Shown in pieces: positions 23,114-26,897 of a stretch of 26,897 nucleotides of DNA (the first letter of the stretch is position 1; every line of letters starts with the position of its first letter). A program made the position numbers and the translations under genes. A model generated the notes under the pieces. It saw only the letters and a program-made list of their open reading frames with translations. It was not told the origin of the DNA and made no database searches. The DNA comes from Rhodobacteraceae bacterium UBA1957 (GTDB lineage Bacteria > Pseudomonadota > Alphaproteobacteria > Rhodobacterales > Rhodobacteraceae). The DNA is taken from positions 1-26,897 of the forward strand of contig DDEJ01000082.1 in the NCBI GenBank assembly GCA_002336405.1, given 5' to 3'.

Positions 23114-23989
23114 ATGAATTGGTCCCGCGTTCAAAGCGACATGGCAAAGCAAGGCTATGTCGCCTCAGATGATCTGTCTATGGCGCTTCATATCGCGCTG
23201 TCTCTGGGCAGACCGCTTTTGCTCGAAGGGGCTGCGGGTGTTGGCAAAACCGACATCGCCCGCACGCTGGCGCGGGCCTACAACACCCGGCTGATCCGAC
23301 TGCAATGCTATGAGGGGTTGGATGCCGCACAGGCCATTTACGAATGGAACTATCAACGGCAACTGCTGGCCATCCGCGCCGCAGCCGAAGATGGAGAGAC
23401 TGGCAAAACCATCGAGGCGCGGCTTTTTTCAGAAGAATACCTGTTGCAGCGACCGCTGCTGCAAGCCATCCGGCAAGAGGTTGCCCCAGTGTTGCTGATC
23501 GATGAAATCGACCGCGCCGACGAGGAATTTGAGGCCTATCTTCTAGAAGTTCTCTCTGATTTCCAAATAACCATACCAGAACTGGGCACGATCAAAGCCA
23601 CCACCAAACCGATTGTTATTTTAACCGCCAATGGTACGCGCGATCTGTCAGATGCGTTGCGGCGGCGCTGTATCTATGCGCATGTCGATTATCCCGACAG
23701 AGCGACCGAACTGGCCATTTTGCAAGCGCGTTGTCCCGATGTCACTGCCGATCTCGGAGTGCAAATTATCGGCTTTGTACAGGCGCTGCGCAAGGAAGAC
23801 CTTGAGAAAAAACCCGGCGTTGCAGAAATGCTTGATTTTGCCGCAGCCCTTGCCGGACTTGGTCTGGCCGATCTGACAGATGATCCGGTGCGGCTGCAGG
23901 CGGCGCTGGCCACCTTGCTGAAAACCCATGCCGACCGCGGAGCCATCACCACCGAAATCGCTCAGCGGCTGGCAGGAACAGCCGGATGA
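23114..23989 (+). CDS. coxD: CoxD, MoxR-type AAA+ ATPase for CO dehydrogenase maturation
   Basis: CoxD is needed to build the sulfur and copper bridge of the CO dehydrogenase active site. The 291-residue AAA+ protein has Walker A GAAGVGKT (39-46) and Walker B VLLIDEID (126-133). A sensor 1 block VILTANGTRDLSDALRRRC follows, whose Arg residues include the expected finger. It belongs to the MoxR group, which acts as a chaperone with von Willebrand A partners. That partner, coxE, follows with an ATGA overlap. An AAAGG site lies before the ATG, which is 56 bases after coxL. Confidence 0.94.
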   Translation: MNWSRVQSDMAKQGYVASDDLSMALHIALSLGRPLLLEGAAGVGKTDIARTLARAYNTRLIRLQCYEGLDAAQAIYEWNYQRQLLAIRAAAEDGETGKTIEARLFSEEYLLQRPLLQAIRQEVAPVLLIDEIDRADEEFEAYLLEVLSDFQITIPELGTIKATTKPIVILTANGTRDLSDALRRRCIYAHVDYPDRATELAILQARCPDVTADLGVQIIGFVQALRKEDLEKKPGVAEMLDFAAALAGLGLADLTDDPVRLQAALATLLKTHADRGAITTEIAQRLAGTAG

Positions 23990-25176
23990 GTAAAATTACC
24001 CGCTTTGCCGCCCGTGACCCCGGACCTGACGCACGCATGGCCGGGTTTCTGGCGCATCTAAGGGCGCACGGGCTGCGCCTCGGCGTGGGCGAAACCGATA
24101 CCGCGCTGCGGGCATTGACCACGATTGACGCAGCAGACCCCACGCAAGCCTGCCGCGCCCTAAAGGCAGTTTGCTGCAGCAATGCCGAAGATTGGGCACA
24201 ATTCGACACCCTGTTTGACAGCTATTGGCGCAATGACGGTCGGGTCCGGCAAAAAGTTATCGCCTCGGGTCGCGACGCCGCGCCCAAACACAGCCGCTCT
24301 TCCCGCGAGGCACAACAAGCGGCCTCAAGCGATACCAAAGGCACCCGCGACAGTCCTGAGACCTCAAATCAAAACGGCGACAGCCATATGGCAGGCGATG
24401 GCAAACTGATTGCCTCGACAGTGCGCAATCTGATGAAAAAAGACCTGCGGGAACTGGTGTCACCACAAGATATTAGAGAGGCTGAAGTCGTTGCCAGACG
24501 CCTGGCGCAGGCTTTCGCAGACCGGCGCTCGCGGCGGCGCAAACAAGCGCGCAAAGGCAGCCGGATTGATTTGCGACGGGTGATGCGCCACAGCCTGGCC
24601 ACTGGCGGTGAACCAATAAAGCTGGCTTACCGGCGCCGACCAGACCGCGCCGTCAAACTGACCGCAATCTGCGATGTCTCCGGCTCGATGACCGTTTATG
24701 CCAAGATATTTTTGTCATTTCTGGCCGGCATGGTCCGGGCTGACAATGCCACCGATGCCTATCTGTTTCACACCCGACTGGTGCGGATTACCGAAGCCCT
24801 GCGCGACGATGATCCGCTGCGGGCTCTGAACCGGCTAACCCTGCTGGCAGATGGGTTTGGCGGTGGCTCAAAAATTGGCAGCGCGCTGGATCAGTTTTCG
24901 CGCACCTATGCGCGCAAATTTGTCACCGGACGCAGCGTGGTGATTATCTTGTCGGACGGGTATGATACTGACCCGCCGGAATTGATCGCGACCGCGCTGG
25001 CACGGTTGAAAAAACGCGGCTGTAAAGTAATCTGGCTCAACCCGTTGAAAGGCTGGGAGGATTATGCACCCGTGGCCCGTGGTATGGCCGCCGCCCTTCC
25101 GCATCTGGACCTGTTTGCCGCAGCCAACACATTGGACAATCTCGCATCACTGGCGCCAAAAGTGTCACGGCTATGA
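23986..25176 (+). CDS. coxE: CoxE, von Willebrand A-domain maturation protein
   Basis: CoxE partners CoxD in assembling the Mo-Cu centre, probably at the membrane. The 396-residue protein has a polar, Ser/Asp-rich stretch at about 95-140. An Arg/Lys-rich stretch follows near 178-200. The VWA domain begins with the MIDAS motif CDVSGSM, giving Asp230, Ser232 and Ser234 for metal binding. ILSDGYDTDPPELI supplies the later conserved Asp. It overlaps coxD and coxF, each by an ATGA. The MoxR ATPase plus VWA pairing supports the assignment. Confidence 0.94.
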   Translation: MSKITRFAARDPGPDARMAGFLAHLRAHGLRLGVGETDTALRALTTIDAADPTQACRALKAVCCSNAEDWAQFDTLFDSYWRNDGRVRQKVIASGRDAAPKHSRSSREAQQAASSDTKGTRDSPETSNQNGDSHMAGDGKLIASTVRNLMKKDLRELVSPQDIREAEVVARRLAQAFADRRSRRRKQARKGSRIDLRRVMRHSLATGGEPIKLAYRRRPDRAVKLTAICDVSGSMTVYAKIFLSFLAGMVRADNATDAYLFHTRLVRITEALRDDDPLRALNRLTLLADGFGGGSKIGSALDQFSRTYARKFVTGRSVVIILSDGYDTDPPELIATALARLKKRGCKVIWLNPLKGWEDYAPVARGMAAALPHLDLFAAANTLDNLASLAPKVSRL

Positions 25177-25982
25177 CCCCAAAACAGCTGTTAACCGCCG
25201 ATCTGAACAATGCCGCAGAGACCCTGCGCGCCAGCAGTACCGCCTTTGCAATCGCCACCGTGGTGCGCACACTGAACGCCACCTCGGCCAAACCCGGTGC
25301 CAAGGCGCTGGTCTTGGCCGACGGCAGCATCGCCGAGGGCTGGATTGGTGGGGGATGTATCCGCAGCGCCGTGGGCCATGCGGCCATCGAGGCCCTGCAA
25401 GACGGTGCGCCGAAATTCGTTTCACTGAGGCCCGAAGACGTTCTGCAAAGGGACGGAATAGAGATTGGGGCCGAAATTGAGGGGACAAAATTTGCCAAAA
25501 ACGGCTGCCCCAGTCAGGGGTCGATGGATATTTTTGTCGAACCTGTTCTGCCGCAACCCGAGTTGGTCATCATCGGGAACAGTCCGGTCTCTCACGCGTT
25601 GGCGCGGTTGGCCGAAAGTTTTGATTTTAACACCGTGATCCGCACCGAAAGCAGCACAGACGGCGCGAAAGTGATCAAATCAAATGCTCGGCAATTTATT
25701 GTTGTGGCCTCGCAGGGCAAGTCCGACGCCCAAAGCCTTAAACAGGCCCTTGCCTATGGGGCCGAATACGTTGCCTTTGTCGGCAGCCGGCGCAAGTTTG
25801 CCGCGTTGGTCGACAACCTGGCAGGCCAAAAATGTGCCGGCAGCGCTTTGGATGATGTGATCGCGCCCGCCGGACTGCATATCGATGCGGTCACCCCCGA
25901 CGAGATTGCCCTGTCGATACTGGCGCAAATTGTGCAGCTGCGCCGCTGCGGCCACCGTCAGCAAGGTGGCGCCGATGTTTGA
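25173..25982 (+). CDS. coxF: CoxF, XdhC/CoxI-family protein
   Basis: XdhC/CoxI proteins bind molybdenum cofactor and help its sulfuration and insertion into xanthine oxidase-family enzymes. The 269-residue protein has the N-terminal XdhC block with GWIGGGCIRSAVGHAAIEAL at about 53-72. The C-terminal Rossmann domain starts LVIIGNSPVSHALARLAESF, where the glycine loop is less perfect than usual. VAFVGSRRKFAAL and the closing IALSILAQIVQLR are typical. It starts at an ATGA overlap with coxE and ends the tightly coupled coxDEF block. Confidence 0.92.
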   Translation: MTPKQLLTADLNNAAETLRASSTAFAIATVVRTLNATSAKPGAKALVLADGSIAEGWIGGGCIRSAVGHAAIEALQDGAPKFVSLRPEDVLQRDGIEIGAEIEGTKFAKNGCPSQGSMDIFVEPVLPQPELVIIGNSPVSHALARLAESFDFNTVIRTESSTDGAKVIKSNARQFIVVASQGKSDAQSLKQALAYGAEYVAFVGSRRKFAALVDNLAGQKCAGSALDDVIAPAGLHIDAVTPDEIALSILAQIVQLRRCGHRQQGGADV

Positions 25983-26149
25983 GTTGGTACGGCGTCTGAT
26001 ACCCAGACACCAGTATGGGGGTCTGTCTGTTTTTTTTGGCTTTAAATCCTATAATCTTAAAACGCGTACCTCCGAACCCGAGGTGTTGATACCCACCGCA
26101 AAACCACTATGGTCAAGCACAATGCATATTGTACCCATTATCGCGCAGA

Positions 26150-26180
26150 CCCGCCGGATATACCCCTAGGCGGGCCTTTT
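26150..26180 (+). terminator. Terminator-like hairpin between coxF and coxG
   Basis: CCCGCC (26150-26155) pairs with GGCGGG (26169-26174) over a 13-base loop, followed by CC and TTTT (26177-26180). The stem is short and the U-run modest, so partial termination is likely. It lies in a 229-base gap between coxF and coxG, which suggests coxG is expressed differently. Confidence 0.55.
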
Positions 26181-26211
26181 ATTAATCATAACACACTACA
26201 AGGAACCTAGA

Positions 26212-26661
26212 ATGGAACTTAATGACGAGATCATGATCGCAGCGTCCAAAACACGGGTCTATGAAGCGTTGAACGATCCTGAAATTCTCCAAGCCTGCAT
26301 TCCGGGGTGTGAAGAGTTGATCAAACATTCCGATACCGAGTTGGAAGCAAAAGTTGTTTTGAAAGTTGGTCCGGTGAAAGCCAAGTTCAGTGGCAATGTG
26401 ACCTTGGATCAAACCGGCGCGCCAGAGAGTTTTTCGCTCACTGGCAAGGGCAACGGCGGGGCGGCAGGTTTTGCCAAAGGTGGCGCAGATGTCACCTTGG
26501 TCGAACAGGGCGATGGCACGTTGCTGAAATACACTGCCAAAGCCGAAATTGGCGGAAAACTAGCACAATTGGGCAGCCGCCTCATTGTCGGCACCGCAAA
26601 AAAACTAGCGTCGAAATTCTTTGTGAAGTTTGCTGAATTGGCTGTTGAGACAAAGACCTGA
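26212..26661 (+). CDS. coxG: CoxG, SRPBCC-fold CO dehydrogenase accessory protein
   Basis: CoxG is reported to help attach CO dehydrogenase to the membrane and more recently to handle quinone for it. The 149-residue protein is the START-like SRPBCC fold. It opens MELNDEIMIAASKTRVYEALND, with LQACIPGCEEL near 29-39, VGPVKAKFSG near 52-61, and TAKAEIGGKLAQLGSRLIVG near 108-127. The last amphipathic helix (TAKKLASKFFVKFAELA) could touch the membrane. It has its own AAGGAA site (26200-26205). Unlike some CoxG proteins, it ends soon after the fold, without a long C-terminal membrane segment. Confidence 0.92.
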   Translation: MELNDEIMIAASKTRVYEALNDPEILQACIPGCEELIKHSDTELEAKVVLKVGPVKAKFSGNVTLDQTGAPESFSLTGKGNGGAAGFAKGGADVTLVEQGDGTLLKYTAKAEIGGKLAQLGSRLIVGTAKKLASKFFVKFAELAVETKT

Positions 26662-26695
26662 TCGCCAAGCCGGCCTGAGACACCCAAATAAGACG

Positions 26696-26714
26696 CCCCA
26701 CAGACAAAGTGGGG
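26696..26714 (+). other. Short hairpin after coxG
   Basis: CCCCAC (26696-26701) pairs with GTGGGG (26709-26714) over a 7-base loop, 35 bases after the coxG stop. No U-run follows. It may protect the 3' end of the message. The remaining bases to the window end contain no gene I can support, only two more small inverted repeats, GCGGCC/GGCCGC (26767-26790) and ATGGCA/TGCCAT (26874-26891). Confidence 0.3.
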
Positions 26715-26897
26715 GGTGACCCTTTGGCTTGAACACCACAGACCTTCAGCCCGCACTTTTTCAAGCGCGGCCTCAAATCTTTTTGGCCGCCCTATTCTGG
26801 TTCCAGCTTTCAGAGCCTGTGCACCAGATGTCAGAGCTCATAAAACATTGATACCGATTAAAGGCCGCCCAATGGCAGGCCCTTGCCATGACAGACG

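Noticed and set aside
25975..26169. 64-residue frame after coxF
   Set aside because: No recognisable motif, mixed composition, and it runs into the terminator-like hairpin; a chance frame is more likely.
1..26897. CRISPR arrays, tRNA genes, insertion sequences
   Set aside because: No regularly spaced repeats, tRNA-like cloverleaf or transposase was seen in either strand.

Overview
The window looks like a chromosomal piece of a marine Rhodobacterales (Roseobacter-group) alphaproteobacterium. The reasons are the ffh-rpsP-rimM-trmD-rplS-rpmE block with alphaproteobacterial sequence traits, a MipZ-type ParA ATPase, a BluB gene, and a form I aerobic CO dehydrogenase locus. This placement is inferred from protein character and gene order; no database search was possible. 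Apart from a truncated methyltransferase gene at the left edge and a marR-type gene, everything reads on the + strand. I see no tRNA, rRNA, insertion sequence or CRISPR array.

Region 1 (1-7305) is housekeeping. A divergent, truncated methyltransferase is followed by ffh (SRP GTPase), a GNAT acetyltransferase, a possible 37-residue coupled mini-ORF, a monofunctional AroQ chorismate mutase, rpsP, bluB, a small one-helix membrane protein, rimM, trmD, rplS and rpmE. The block closes with a strong intrinsic terminator. mipZ (division-site placement ATPase) follows as its own unit.

Region 2 (7302-14756) is a homogentisate catabolic locus. A divergent MarR regulator with a palindrome in the shared promoter region faces hmgA and fahA. 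From fahA onward, seven genes form an unbroken chain of overlapping stop/start codons: fahA, a VOC protein, a metallo-beta-lactamase-fold protein that lacks three usual metal ligands, a DinB-fold protein, an FAD aromatic monooxygenase, a DUF2783 protein and maiA. HmgA, MaiA and FahA together open homogentisate and deliver fumarate and acetoacetate. The other four genes are probably feeder or accessory steps. The 4-hydroxyphenylpyruvate dioxygenase that normally makes homogentisate is not in this window.

Region 3 (14843-17670) is a four-gene cassette: a haloalkane dehalogenase of the DhlA type, a glutathione S-transferase, a short-chain dehydrogenase with Phe at the catalytic Tyr position, and a kappa-GST/2-hydroxychromene-2-carboxylate isomerase-like protein. 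The set suggests a glutathione-linked route for a halogenated or epoxide-type substrate. It is the least familiar combination in the window.

Region 4 (about 17978-26661) is an aerobic CO oxidation locus in the order coxC-coxM-coxS-coxL-coxD-coxE-coxF-coxG. CoxC is an MHYT-LytTR membrane regulator. CoxL carries the form I active-site loop AYRCSFR, and its Cys is the expected copper ligand of the Mo-Cu site. Two 13-base direct repeats upstream of coxM are candidate binding sites for CoxC. Hairpins after coxL and after coxF may set different transcript levels along the operon. The last 236 bases contain no gene I can support.
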